A stretch of 56,951 bases of DNA from Paratractidigestivibacter sp963605405 (GTDB lineage Bacteria > Actinomycetota > Coriobacteriia > Coriobacteriales > Atopobiaceae): positions 1-56,951 of the forward strand of contig CAVCUP010000018.1 in the NCBI GenBank assembly GCA_963605405.1. The letters run 5' to 3'. Both the position numbers and the translations under genes were made by a program. Each line of letters starts with the position of its first letter. Position 1 is the stretch's first letter. Under the pieces are notes generated by a model, which saw nothing but the letters and a program-made list of their open reading frames with translations, had not been told where the DNA came from and made no database searches. Positions 16,901 through 25,824 of the stretch are shown here, one piece after another.

Positions 16901-19900
16901 GAGGGCCTTACCGGCCCGAGCATCCAGGTCCCCGAGGCCGTCGCCGGCAAGAAGCTCAAGGTCGTCGCCACGAGCGGCGGCTCCGCGGCCGAGCTCGTCG
17001 CCGCAAACGACGCCATTGCTAAGGACTCCCTTGCGGGCGCGGTCCAGCAGCTCAAGGCATCGGGCAAGAGCCTCTCCGTCGCGTACTCCGCTGACGGCGC
17101 GAACGTCAACGACCTGCTCAAGGCCCAGCTCGCCGACCTCGGCTACGCCGACATCGACGTGCGCGTAAAGAGTGTCGAGTTCTCCGCGACCGACACCAAC
17201 GCGACCGTCGGCATCTCGACCGCCGACGACGAGACCAACGGCGACGTCGATTTCTTCTTCATCGACCCGAACAAGTACACGGGCTACAACATCGACGGCC
17301 TGCGTCGCGCGACCGTGGCCTTCGAGCTCTCGCGCGACGGCGAGTCCGTCGAGTACGTGCCGAGCAAGACGACCGAGGTCGCTTGGGACGAGGACAAGCT
17401 CCAGGCGCTTCTTGATGACGCAGCTAAGGGGCTGAGCATCGGTTATGCCTCGGGCGACTCCGCCGAGTCCGTGACGGGCGACCTCACCCTGCCGTACCGC
17501 GCCGGCTCTGCCAAGAAGTTCGCCGTGACCTGGGAGAGCTCGGATGCCTCGGCCGTCTCTGTGAGCGGCTACGGCTGGTCCGACTACGCCGGCAAGGTCA
17601 CGCGCTTCTCGGCTGACCGCGACGTGACCCTGACCGCGACGGTCAAGCTCGTCTCCGGCGACTCCGCGCTTTCCGGCGCGGCCTCGTTCGCCGTCACCGT
17701 CAAGTCCGACCCCGAGAAGGTCGCGGCCGAGAAGGCCGAGCTTCAGGCCAAGGTCGGCGCAGCCTTTACCTACGACGCCGTTATTTACTCCGGCACCTCG
17801 GACGTCGCCGACAAGGACGGCCTGACCGCCGACCTGCAGATGCCGCGCCCGGCGACCATCGGCGTCGACGGCAAGGAGTACAGCGTCACCTACTCCGCCG
17901 ACACCGACGACGTCGTCTTCAACGGTTACAAGGGCACCGTCTATCAGCCCGAGGCTGGCTCCGGCTCCGCGAAGGTCAAGCTCACCTGCACGGTGACGAG
18001 CAAGGAGAACGCCGAGGTCACCGCCTCGAAGACCCTCGAGTTCACCATTGCCCCGCAGGACGCCGACGACCTGGCCCGTGAGCTCAAGCTCATGGAGGCC
18101 GCCAAGGCCGGCTATGCCGCGGCTATCCTCAACGGCCAGGACGCATCGTCCGTCACGTCCGACATGCACGCCTTCAAGAAGGCCTACCTCGACTCCGACG
18201 GCAACCTCGCCTGGGCCTACAACACGTCCGACGCCGGCACGGCCGGCTCCGGCATCGTGCCCGTCGAGCTCGATGGCTACGACGACATGGGCACGCAGGG
18301 CTGGCGTCTCTTCAAGTCGAGCGACTCGTCCGTCGTCGCCCACGAGAACCTGCTCGTCACGCAGCCCGAGTACAACACCGAGGTCACCGTCGCCTCGCGC
18401 CTCTCCAGCGAGAAGTACGCCCGCTACGCCGAGCGCTACCCGGATAACGAGACCTACGCCAAGCTCGCCGGTCAGGACGTTGCCGCGACCGTTACCGTCA
18501 AGGGCGCCAAGGGCGAGGTCAAGCCCGAGGTGAGCGTGACGTGCTCCGTCTTCGGCGTTGACGCCGACGGCAACCAGCAGGTCTGGGCCGCGGCGGAAAG
18601 CTACACGCTCAAGAATGGCTCCACGGCCGCCGACGTCTCCGAGGAGCTCTTCAAGAAGACCGGCCTTACCGCCGATTACGGCATGGGCGACTGGGGCTGG
18701 TATCTCAACTCCATCACCTCTCCGTTCGACTCGAGCCTGTCGCCTTCCTGGGACGCCGCGACCGGCCGCTACTGGCAGCTGTTCGTCAACGGCAAGGCGT
18801 CCGACTTGGGCGCCGGCAGCGTTGCCCTGAGCGACGGCGACAGAATCGTGTGGGCATACTCCGCCTACGGCGACGAGGCCCCGGCCGACCAGCTCAAGGT
18901 GACCTGCGAGGTCATCGGCCGCGACGCCGGCGGCAACCAGCAGACTTGGGCGCAGCCCACGGTCGCCGCCGTTGCCGAGGGCGCCACCGCGGCCCAGCTC
19001 TCCGAGCAGCTTTTTGCTAAGGCGGGCATCACCGCGAATATCAGCGAAGGCGCCTGGGGCTGGTATCTCAACACGCTGACCTCGCCCTACGACGAGAGCG
19101 TCACGCTCGGCTGGAACGAGGATACCTGGGAGTACTGGCAGCTCTTTATCAACGGCGAGTACGCGCAGGTCGGCGCCGGCAGCTATGCTCTCAAGGCCGG
19201 CGATACGGTCTCGTGGGTCTACGGCTCCGACGCTACCATGCCGGGCCACGTTTCCGCGACGGCCGAGGTCGTCGGCGTCGACGCGAGCGGCAACGCCGAG
19301 ACCTGGTCCACCAAGACGGTCGAGCTCGTGGAGGGCGCGACGGCGGCCGACCTCTCCGAGGCGTTCTTTGACGCGGCGGGCATAGAGGCCGACTACGTTA
19401 CTTCTGCCTGGGGTTGGTTCCTCAACTCCATCACCCGCAACGGCAAGGCCTACGCGTGGGACCAGGAGACCGGCAAGTACTGGCATCTTTACGTGAACGG
19501 CGCCGCGTCCTCGTCCATGGCGAGCGGCGTCACCGTCAGCTCCGGCGACAAGATCCAGTGGGTCTACGAGGCCGACCCGACGCCCGACCCCGATCCCGAC
19601 CCGACGCCCGACCCCGGCCCGAGCGAGACCTGGGACAGCGACTGGTCCGGCTATAACAGCGCCGACCACGTGACCAATGCCAAGGTTCCCACCGCGGACG
19701 CCGAGGAGAAGTGGTCCCCGGTGGCGGTCAAGGACTCAACGGACTGGAACACCGGGGTATCTGACCCCGTGCTCGCCGGCGATTATCTCTTCATCGCCGT
19801 GGGCAACAAGCTCCTCAAGAAGAACGTCGACACGGGCGAGACGGTCGAGGGCGGCGAGGCCGTGCTCGACGGCAGCATCGACTCCACGAGCCGCATCGTC

Positions 19901-21547
19901 TTCACGGACGGCCTCATCCTCGTGCCTCTCTCCGAGGGCAGGCTCGAGGCCGTGAACGCCGGCACGATGGCCAAGGCCTGGGTGACGGATGCGCTTCCCA
20001 AGGGTGCCCATGGCGCGGCGCAGTCGCTGAGCAGCGTGACTGTCCGCGACGGCTACGCCTACTTCGGCACGGCGGAGGCGGACTGGTCGGCGACCTACGG
20101 CGGCAACCTCATCTGCGTGCGCCTCTCCGACGGCGCCGTTATGTGGAACAAGGCAAACGAGACCGAGACCGGTTATTACTGGTCCGGCATGGCCTTCTCC
20201 GGCGACTTCGGCGTGATCGCGGACGACTCCGGAACCGTCAAGGTCGTCGACGCGGCGACGGGTTCCGTGGTCTCGAGCCTGAAGGTCGCCGACCGCGTGC
20301 GCACGACGGTCGTGGCGGACGGCTCGGACATGTATGTGGTGAGCAACGACGGCGTTTTGCACAAGCTCACGGTCGGGGAGGACGGCAAGATCTCCGAGGT
20401 CGGCAAGGTCGCCTTCGGCTTCAGCTCGACCTCGACTCCGGTGCTCGCCAACGGAAAGATCATCGTGGGCGGCACGTCCGACGAGTGCTTCACGGGCGGC
20501 TATCAGGGTAAATACGAGTATCACTACGGTCAGGTCGCCGTTATCGACGCGGCGACCCTCGAGGTCGAGCACGCGGTGAACAAGGCCGACGGCAGCTATA
20601 TCCGCCAGTACGGCTACGATGGCGGCGGCGACGTGAAGTCCTGTCCCGTCGTCTCGGTCCAGGACGGCGAGACCTACGTGTACTTCACGTCGAACAACGA
20701 GCCCGGCTGCGTATACCGCTATCGCGTGGGCGACGACGAGGCCGAGGTGCTCTACACCCCCTCGACCGAGGGCCAGAACTACTGCATGGCCTCGATTGTC
20801 GTGGGGTCCGACGGCGCGCTTTACTACACGAACGACTCGGGTTACCTCTTTGCGATCAAGGGCAATGGCCAGCGCCTCCGCCGCTTTACGGTGACCTTCG
20901 ACGCGAACGGCAAGGACGCCTCCGTCCCCGCCGCCCAGAAAGTGCGCGAGGGCAGCTCGGCGATCGAGCCCGCGACCGTTCCGAGCTGCGGCGGGCACAA
21001 GTTCCTCGGCTGGTACATCGACGCCGCAGGCACCAAGGCCTGGGACTTCTCCGACGCTGTGGTGTGCGATATGACGCTCTATGCCAAGTGGGAGAAGAAG
21101 GGCTCGACGACGCCTGACGACGACGGCTCCGGTGGCTCCGGCAAGGGAGACGACGCCGCCGGCGACGCTGGCAACGGTGGCTCCGGCAACAAGACCTCAG
21201 GCGGCTCGATCAGTTTCTCCGGCAACGGCAACAACGGCGGCTCCTCGGTCAAGTCCGCGCTGGACATCACCATGAGCGCCCAGCCTGCGGCGACTTCGGA
21301 GGAGACGGCCACGACATCGATTCTCGCCGGCTTCGTCTCCGAGACGCTCACGGGCCCTTCCTCCGGCTCGGCTGCGGGCGACGGCGAGCTCGGGTCGGCG
21401 TCCGAGGGCGCGAGGTCTGCGGCTGTGGGGCCCGACGCGGAGGCCGGCTCGGCCGGTATGCCTATCTGGCCGTTCATCGGCATCGCCGCGGCCATCGCGG
21501 CCTTCATCTTCGTGTTCGCGACCAAGCGTCGTGAGGAGGAGGAATAA
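13958..21547 (+). CDS. Giant multidomain cell-surface protein (Ig-like repeats, DUF4430 x3, beta-propeller, InlB repeat, C-terminal membrane anchor)
   Basis: The 2529-residue protein starts with a signal peptide (RVNKPLAERLLALLLAGATA, cleavage near AALA-EA, residue 31) and an acidic low-complexity region to about 145. Eight degenerate Ig-like repeats of about 100-115 residues follow (about 150-1020; pattern VGDTLTATA, then YTW, then YLKV). Two atrophied Ig-like domains lie near 1157-1366. Three DUF4430 (transcobalamin-C-like) repeats start near 1521, 1645 and 1764 (GWYLNSIT, YWQLFVNG, GDRIVWAY). After a PDPDPDPTPDPGP linker comes a PQQ-like beta-propeller (about 1898-2308), an InlB/Flg_new repeat (FLGWY, MTLYAKWE, to 2380), a Gly/Ser-rich stretch and a membrane span near 2501-2523 with KRREEEE tail. 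There is no LPXTG. The ATG at 13958 follows GGGGAGGAGGA and precedes the signal peptide. Role in adhesion or ligand capture is inferred. Confidence 0.88.
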   Translation: MRVNKPLAERLLALLLAGATAFSSVPTAALAEAVEDAAAQSSAAQDAGEYGSAGDALEGAALDVDAAEGDVAEKDAAGSNAGAADQAGAESFGEDGQVSGQSKQDEPASGNASSEDDRDQAGDAGISANSADQASSGQAGEDAIALTPDAAATTLTSNAKVYIQSTKDSAYSSSVKSGSLKVGETIYANVFDGTSSYSLKSVPNPGTWTYTWLAGTIASSSNISDYTEEVGYEQALTITADMAGKYLICKVTADGADRCGPSVTYGSGINANYIPGPVLGEGQAELYSVKLDNSAPSVGDTLTATAYTDYSTPAGDDVDVTYTWSYASSRYDTYTTIEGATGRTFTVTDAYKGSYLKVTASAGANKKYVTTTSAVLAEGAVTLTGVELAASSTEVGATLTAKAYSGSSHSPTYVDNAKVTYTWKKYKGASEPSSYTTWETIEGASGPSLTVTNDLEGYYVTVVANAGDNDVKFGDYYSGYGVGPFKLAGAVDIHSAILAPAGSTSGSYVYTVDDTVQALAKEKDASAYIDASKLTYQWQVSDAKDGTYADIDGATQSTLSLAAYQGKFVKCVVSSAIGSSTYTTRATNVIAASGSVNVTKVALDVSSKAEAGKKITATATASGADVTGSEKVSWSWYWGDSGSTCTNKIEGAEGNTFTPDAATYAGKYIQARADGGFGEEKSNAVAVVEAGSVELYGVSVQGAQSSGAVQAGATLTARATKGNSYTSVDATDTVHYRWQYATTKTTVDASFADIPGAADSATYVVSDAMVGAYIRVIATSENSVKSTQAKSYYGGATSVDPVGPVTKAGQYTLASVAPAEATTDTLNVGTTLTPKVKIPGSSSWSTSDVPSDAKLTLTWYTSADGKAWEVLTDGVDAKSGALTLTDSLAGKYLKVEASALDNTVSWTSAAAVGAADAYDLLRVTVSPQINSTTTTLVTGDTVAAAAQAKRVDGSSTNGIDVTSKVAFAWYAVDAEGNDALLEGLTGPSIQVPEAVAGKKLKVVATSGGSAAELVAANDAIAKDSLAGAVQQLKASGKSLSVAYSADGANVNDLLKAQLADLGYADIDVRVKSVEFSATDTNATVGISTADDETNGDVDFFFIDPNKYTGYNIDGLRRATVAFELSRDGESVEYVPSKTTEVAWDEDKLQALLDDAAKGLSIGYASGDSAESVTGDLTLPYRAGSAKKFAVTWESSDASAVSVSGYGWSDYAGKVTRFSADRDVTLTATVKLVSGDSALSGAASFAVTVKSDPEKVAAEKAELQAKVGAAFTYDAVIYSGTSDVADKDGLTADLQMPRPATIGVDGKEYSVTYSADTDDVVFNGYKGTVYQPEAGSGSAKVKLTCTVTSKENAEVTASKTLEFTIAPQDADDLARELKLMEAAKAGYAAAILNGQDASSVTSDMHAFKKAYLDSDGNLAWAYNTSDAGTAGSGIVPVELDGYDDMGTQGWRLFKSSDSSVVAHENLLVTQPEYNTEVTVASRLSSEKYARYAERYPDNETYAKLAGQDVAATVTVKGAKGEVKPEVSVTCSVFGVDADGNQQVWAAAESYTLKNGSTAADVSEELFKKTGLTADYGMGDWGWYLNSITSPFDSSLSPSWDAATGRYWQLFVNGKASDLGAGSVALSDGDRIVWAYSAYGDEAPADQLKVTCEVIGRDAGGNQQTWAQPTVAAVAEGATAAQLSEQLFAKAGITANISEGAWGWYLNTLTSPYDESVTLGWNEDTWEYWQLFINGEYAQVGAGSYALKAGDTVSWVYGSDATMPGHVSATAEVVGVDASGNAETWSTKTVELVEGATAADLSEAFFDAAGIEADYVTSAWGWFLNSITRNGKAYAWDQETGKYWHLYVNGAASSSMASGVTVSSGDKIQWVYEADPTPDPDPDPTPDPGPSETWDSDWSGYNSADHVTNAKVPTADAEEKWSPVAVKDSTDWNTGVSDPVLAGDYLFIAVGNKLLKKNVDTGETVEGGEAVLDGSIDSTSRIVFTDGLILVPLSEGRLEAVNAGTMAKAWVTDALPKGAHGAAQSLSSVTVRDGYAYFGTAEADWSATYGGNLICVRLSDGAVMWNKANETETGYYWSGMAFSGDFGVIADDSGTVKVVDAATGSVVSSLKVADRVRTTVVADGSDMYVVSNDGVLHKLTVGEDGKISEVGKVAFGFSSTSTPVLANGKIIVGGTSDECFTGGYQGKYEYHYGQVAVIDAATLEVEHAVNKADGSYIRQYGYDGGGDVKSCPVVSVQDGETYVYFTSNNEPGCVYRYRVGDDEAEVLYTPSTEGQNYCMASIVVGSDGALYYTNDSGYLFAIKGNGQRLRRFTVTFDANGKDASVPAAQKVREGSSAIEPATVPSCGGHKFLGWYIDAAGTKAWDFSDAVVCDMTLYAKWEKKGSTTPDDDGSGGSGKGDDAAGDAGNGGSGNKTSGGSISFSGNGNNGGSSVKSALDITMSAQPAATSEETATTSILAGFVSETLTGPSSGSAAGDGELGSASEGARSAAVGPDAEAGSAGMPIWPFIGIAAAIAAFIFVFATKRREEEE

Positions 21548-22752
21548 TGGCCGGCACCGCTGATTCCAGAAAGAACAATGCCCAGGTGACGGGCACTGAG
21601 CGTCCTGCGAACGAAACTCGCCCTCGACTCTGGCGCCCCGTCGTCGGCGTTGTCGCCGCCATCGCCCTCGTCTTCTGCAGCTGGTCCGCGTGGCAGTACG
21701 CGAGCGGCAACGACCCGCTGGAGTTTCTTGGCGGCGGCGCGTTCCAGACGGTCGCCGAGCCTGCGGCGGAGGACGCTGCGCCGCAGATAACCACCGTCTC
21801 GAACATCGTCTCGAACACCGTCACGGCCGACGACGTGTGCGCTGCGGCCGCGGGCCTCACCTTCGACGGCGCCGACGTCTCGGTCGCGGCTGGGGATGTC
21901 GTGGCCGTCATCTCCGACGGCGGTATCTGGGTCGAGCAGGCAACGACCGACGATGCGGCGACGATGGTCGCGGCCACTGCCCGCCGCGCGGCCGCGCTCG
22001 CCGTTTGGGCCGGCGAGCAGAACGTCGGGTTCGACCAGGTCACTTGGATCGCCGAGGACGCCAACGGCGCTGTGCGCATGGTCGTGCGTTTCGCCTGCTC
22101 CGTTACGGTCGCTACTGGTTCCGAGCAGGAGCTTCTTTCTGCGGCGGCGGGCTACGCCATCAGCGGAAACGCGTACGCGGGGCTTGGTGACGATCCGGGA
22201 TTCGCTCAGTCTGCGGGCGTGGCGCCGGTGCTACCCGACGCTGCCGAAGTCGCCGTCGTGTCGAGCAAGACCGCCGACGGCGAGGCGCTTGAGGCGACCA
22301 AGACGACCAATCGCGTGGTCAACCAAGACGGCGACGAGGTCTCTTCCAAATCCTCGAATGCCGGCGTGGACTCGAGCCGGGACGGCACCGACGGCGGCTC
22401 GGGCTCCGGTTCTGCCGGCGCCTCTTCCTCGCGCTCGGATGACGCCATCACCGTGAGCATCACGGTCGACGGCACTGCGGCCGGCGCAGGCAGCAGCTCC
22501 GCCACGCTCACGCTTTCTGCGGGAGCCACGGTCTATGATGCCCTCGCCGGCTGCGGTGTTTCCTTTAATGCGCAGGTTACCGGCTACGGCATGTACGTGA
22601 GTTCCATCGGCGGCCTGGCCGAAAAGGAGCATGGAGGCATGAGCGGCTGGATGTATTCGGTCGACGGCGTGACTCCGAACGTGGCGTGCTCGAGCTATAC
22701 GCTCTCCGGCGGCGAGAGCATCTACTGGTGGTACGCGAACGTCGAGTACTGA
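21547..22752 (+). CDS. Membrane-anchored DUF4430 (transcobalamin-like) protein
   Basis: The 401-residue protein has a single N-terminal membrane span (about residues 28-48, VVGVVAAIALVFCSWSAW) and is otherwise extracellular. Residues 75-220 form an unrecognised domain; 245-295 are Ser/Gly-rich; the C-terminus (about 298-401) is a DUF4430 domain (TVYDALAGCGV, GYGMYVSSIGGL, GWMYSVDGV, YWWYANVEY). DUF4430 resembles the beta domain of transcobalamin and intrinsic factor. The start ATG overlaps the TAA of the giant surface gene by one base (TAATG) with GAGGAGGA just upstream, so translation is likely coupled. The two proteins may act together at the surface; the ligand is not known. Confidence 0.82.
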   Translation: MAGTADSRKNNAQVTGTERPANETRPRLWRPVVGVVAAIALVFCSWSAWQYASGNDPLEFLGGGAFQTVAEPAAEDAAPQITTVSNIVSNTVTADDVCAAAAGLTFDGADVSVAAGDVVAVISDGGIWVEQATTDDAATMVAATARRAAALAVWAGEQNVGFDQVTWIAEDANGAVRMVVRFACSVTVATGSEQELLSAAAGYAISGNAYAGLGDDPGFAQSAGVAPVLPDAAEVAVVSSKTADGEALEATKTTNRVVNQDGDEVSSKSSNAGVDSSRDGTDGGSGSGSAGASSSRSDDAITVSITVDGTAAGAGSSSATLTLSAGATVYDALAGCGVSFNAQVTGYGMYVSSIGGLAEKEHGGMSGWMYSVDGVTPNVACSSYTLSGGESIYWWYANVEY

Positions 22753-22793
22753 TCCCGCGCCGCTTGCAAGCACGATAAGCTTAAGGGATGCTT

Positions 22794-22860
22794 GCGTGCG
22801 GTTTAGCCGCACGTTAATCGGCCCCCAAAGACGCCTAAGCGGCTCTTTGGGGGCCGATTT
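22794..22860 (+). terminator. Tandem hairpins ending the surface-protein operon
   Basis: A first hairpin CGTGCGG-TTTA-GCCGCACG lies at 22795-22813. A second has a perfect 15-bp stem, ATCGGCCCCCAAAGA (22817-22831) with TCTTTGGGGGCCGAT (22844-22858), and is followed by TTGCACACTTTTTC. Confidence 0.8.
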
Positions 22861-23134
22861 GCACACTTTTTCTTGATTGTGCGTGGATTTATGCGGGGTT
22901 GGGCGACTGTCCAGCTCCCCGGTCTGAGCCGGGAAGGACAAAAGCCCAGGAAAGCTTTGTATGAGCGGGCAAAATATCACATCAAAGTATTAATAGTACA
23001 CGCAGGATCTCGTTTTTTTGAGCACTGCTGGTCTCTTAAGTGGGGTCGAGGCCTTCACTTGCGTTCTAAAGCCGGAAGGCGCAGTGCCGCGAGCCTCAAA
23101 ATAGTCGCAGGCCGGGCAGGGCCGCAGGCTTGAC
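22861..23134. other. Non-coding stretch between two terminators
   Basis: No gene can be supported. An A+T-rich patch (AAAATATCACATCAAAGTATTAATAGTAC near 22971-22999) could be a promoter remnant. The region lies between convergent transcription units. Confidence 0.4.
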
Positions 23135-23139
23135 GGAAA

Positions 23140-23183
23140 AAATCCCCCTTTGCGCGCGTTGCCCGTGCGTAAGGGGGATTTCT
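23140..23183 (-). terminator. Terminator of the SlyD-like gene
   Basis: On the minus strand AAATCCCCCTT (23181-23171) pairs with AAGGGGGATTT (23150-23140), followed by TTTCC. A near-symmetric A tract may let it act on both strands. Confidence 0.8.
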
Positions 23184-23271
23184 CGCAAGTCTGCGGGCCT
23201 TGTCCGTCCAGCGTCGTCGCTCGGCAAGCGAACTGTGGCCCGGTGCTCGCGCCTGGCCTGTTTCTGTGAGC

Positions 23272-23700
23272 CTACTCGGCGACCTCGAGCAGCTCGATGT
23301 TGAAGTTCAGGTCCTTGCCGGCCATCTCGTGGTTCATGTCGAAGGTGATGTTGCCGTCCTTGACCTCGGCCACGGTGGCGGGGAAAGGCTGGCCGGTGGG
23401 GGAGGTGAGCATGACCTTGTCGCCGGCCGAGAGGCTCTCGGCGCCGGGGAGCATGCTCACGGGAACGGTCTGCATGAGCTCGTCTCGGTGCTCGCCGTAG
23501 GCCTCGGCGGCCGGGATGTGGACGTCGACGACCTGGCCGACCTCCATGTCCTTGACGGCGGCGTCGAAGCCCTTGATCATCTGGCCCGCCATGCAAGTGA
23601 ACTCGAGCGCCTCGCCGCGGTCGCGGCTGGAGTCGAACTTGGTCCCGTCGTCGAGGGTGCCGACGTAGTGGACCTTGACCTTCTTGCCCTCGTTGCTCAT
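23272..23700 (-). CDS. slyD: FKBP-type peptidyl-prolyl cis-trans isomerase, SlyD-like
   Basis: This 142-residue cytoplasmic enzyme isomerises prolyl bonds and acts as a folding chaperone. The FKBP core is recognisable at the N-terminus (VKVHYVGTLDDGTKFDSSRDRGEALEF) with the insert-in-flap domain at about residues 70-120 (AYGEHRDELMQTVP, FPATVAEVKDGNITFDMNHEMAGKDLNFNIEL). It lacks the metal-binding His-rich tail of E. coli SlyD, so nickel delivery is not indicated here. The gene stands alone, divergent from the CydD-like gene, and ends at a strong terminator. Confidence 0.9.
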   Translation of the reverse strand: MSNEGKKVKVHYVGTLDDGTKFDSSRDRGEALEFTCMAGQMIKGFDAAVKDMEVGQVVDVHIPAAEAYGEHRDELMQTVPVSMLPGAESLSAGDKVMLTSPTGQPFPATVAEVKDGNITFDMNHEMAGKDLNFNIELLEVAE

Positions 23701-23817
23701 GTGTTATCCCTTCGCTCAGGTCCATCGGGTAAGATGAACGCGTTAACCTGCGTAACCTTCGCGTCGCGCGTGGGCGGTTGCCCTGCGACGCGCACATAGA
23801 TTCGGAGTATACCCGAC

Positions 23818-25818
23818 ATGATGGATAAACGCCTGCTGGCGCTGGTTCCTGAGGCCATGCGCCATGTTGTGGCCACTGTGGTGTGGCAATGGGTCGGCCT
23901 TCTGGGCAACCTGGCCCTCGTCTGGGTGATCGCGCGGACCCTGGCCTCTCTCGTGCTCGGCCAGACCGTGCCCGCCTTCGCGCTCCCGCTTCTCGCCGTG
24001 GGCATTTGCGCCCGCGCCGTGGCCACGCGCCTCGCCGCCCGCGAGAGCTTCGCCGCTTCCCAGGACGTCAAGCGCGCCCTTCGCCGCCGCGTCTACGAGA
24101 AGCTCCTGCGCCTCGGCCCCGACTACTACGAGCTCGTGCCCACCGCCGAGGTAGTCCAGCTCTCGGTCGAGGGCTGCGAGCAGCTTGAGACCTACTTCGG
24201 CCAGTACCTGCCCCAGCTCTTTTACGCGGTCCTCGCCCCCGTCACGCTCTTTATCGCCGTGGCGCCCGTGTGCCTTCCCGCCGCTATCGTCCTGTTTATC
24301 TGCGTGCCGCTGATCCCGGCGACCATCGTCGCGGTCCAGAAGGTGGCCAAGCGGATCCTCGGCAGCTACTGGGACCAGTACGCCGAGCTCGGCGACTCGT
24401 TCCTCGAGAATCTCCAGGGCCTCACCACCTTGAAGATCTACCAGGCCGACGAGGCGCGCCATGAGGAGATGAACAAGGAGGCCGAGCGTTTCCGCGTGGT
24501 GACCATGAAGGTGCTCACCATGCAGCTCAACTCCATCATCGTGATGGACATCGTGGCGCTGGGGGGCGCCGTCGCGGGCATCGCGGTCGCGCTCGCCTTC
24601 GCCGCGTCGGGGGCCGTCGACCTCTTCGGCGCGCTCTTCATCGTGCTCGTCTCGGCTGACTTCTTCCTGCCTATGCGCCAGCTCGGCAGCTTCTTCCACG
24701 TGGCTATGAACGGCATCGCCGCGAGCGACAAGATATTCCGCCTGCTCGCGCTGCCCGAGCCCGAGGCGCGCCCGCGCACCACCGAGCGCGGCGACCACTT
24801 CGCCATGAGCCACGTGACCTTCGCGTACGAGGAAGGGCACACGATCCTCTCGAACGTCTCCCTCGACATCCCCTCGGTGGGCCTCACGGCCATCGTGGGC
24901 GAGTCGGGCAGCGGCAAGTCGACCATCGCGGCGCTGCTCGCGGGCCGCTACGACAGCTACAGGGGCAACGTGTTCCTCGGCGGCAAGCAGGTGCGCGAGA
25001 TCGACCGCGCGGCGCTTTCCCGCTATGTGACCGTGGTCGGCCTCGGCGCGCGGCTCTTTGCCGGAACCGTGCGGGACAACCTGCTTATGGCCTCCCCGGA
25101 CTCCACCGACGAGGAGCTCATGTCCGCGCTCGAGTTCGCGCGCATCGCCGACTTCCTCCGCAGCCAGGACGGCCTCGGCACGCGCCTCGAGCAGAACGGC
25201 GAGAACCTCTCCGGCGGGCAGCGCCAGCGCCTCGCCCTGGCCCGTGCCCTCTGCGCGAACAGCCCCGTCTACATCTTCGACGAGGCCACGAGCAACATCG
25301 ACGCCGAGTCCGAGGAAGACATCATGGCCGCCATCCGCGAGCTCTCGCGCTACAAGGCCGTCGTGGTGATTACCCATCGCCTGGCCAACGTCGTGGACGC
25401 GCGGACCGTCTACGTGCTCGACGACGGGCGCGTGGCGGGGGCCGGCGCCCACGAGGACCTGCTGGACGGCTGCGACGTGTACAGGCGGCTCTGGGCCGCG
25501 CAGTCCGAGCTCGAGTCGTTCGCGGAGCGCATCCCCGCGCAGAGGGGCGCGGCCTCGACGGGTGGGGCGGGACCGGACACCTCGGCAAACGAGCCCGATG
25601 TCGCAGACGGCGAGAGCCGCGATGACCTGGACGACGGAGCCGAGGCCGAGAAGCCCAGGGACCCGGACGGCGGCGTGGAAGCCGAGGCCGATAGGCCCGA
25701 GGCCGCGGGGCCGCAGGGCGAGGGCCCCGAGTCGGTGGGCACCGAAGCCGACCGCCCCTACGTCCCGGCCCCCGAGATTCCGGCCCCTATGCGCAACGAG
25801 CTCCAGGAAGAGAGGTGA
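23818..25818 (+). CDS. cydD: ABC exporter half-transporter, CydD-type
   Basis: This 666-residue membrane protein resembles CydD of the heterodimeric CydDC exporter of glutathione/cysteine needed for cytochrome bd assembly. Residues 1-300 form the exporter membrane domain; the ATPase domain has Walker A GESGSGKST (near 360), signature LSGGQRQRLALARAL, Walker B VYIFDEATSNID and H-loop ITHRLA. Residues about 575-666 are an acidic, Pro/Gly-rich low-complexity tail that is not part of the usual family length (about 570-590). The ATG at 23818 is followed by a second ATG; GGAG lies about a dozen bases upstream. The partner gene starts 6 bases downstream. No cydAB is visible nearby, so the substrate is inferred. 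Confidence 0.8.
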   Translation: MMDKRLLALVPEAMRHVVATVVWQWVGLLGNLALVWVIARTLASLVLGQTVPAFALPLLAVGICARAVATRLAARESFAASQDVKRALRRRVYEKLLRLGPDYYELVPTAEVVQLSVEGCEQLETYFGQYLPQLFYAVLAPVTLFIAVAPVCLPAAIVLFICVPLIPATIVAVQKVAKRILGSYWDQYAELGDSFLENLQGLTTLKIYQADEARHEEMNKEAERFRVVTMKVLTMQLNSIIVMDIVALGGAVAGIAVALAFAASGAVDLFGALFIVLVSADFFLPMRQLGSFFHVAMNGIAASDKIFRLLALPEPEARPRTTERGDHFAMSHVTFAYEEGHTILSNVSLDIPSVGLTAIVGESGSGKSTIAALLAGRYDSYRGNVFLGGKQVREIDRAALSRYVTVVGLGARLFAGTVRDNLLMASPDSTDEELMSALEFARIADFLRSQDGLGTRLEQNGENLSGGQRQRLALARALCANSPVYIFDEATSNIDAESEEDIMAAIRELSRYKAVVVITHRLANVVDARTVYVLDDGRVAGAGAHEDLLDGCDVYRRLWAAQSELESFAERIPAQRGAASTGGAGPDTSANEPDVADGESRDDLDDGAEAEKPRDPDGGVEAEADRPEAAGPQGEGPESVGTEADRPYVPAPEIPAPMRNELQEER

Positions 25819-25824
25819 GCGAGA

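Noticed and set aside
22873..23133. Small open frame between the surface operon and slyD
   Set aside because: No ribosome site, odd composition, and it lies between terminators.
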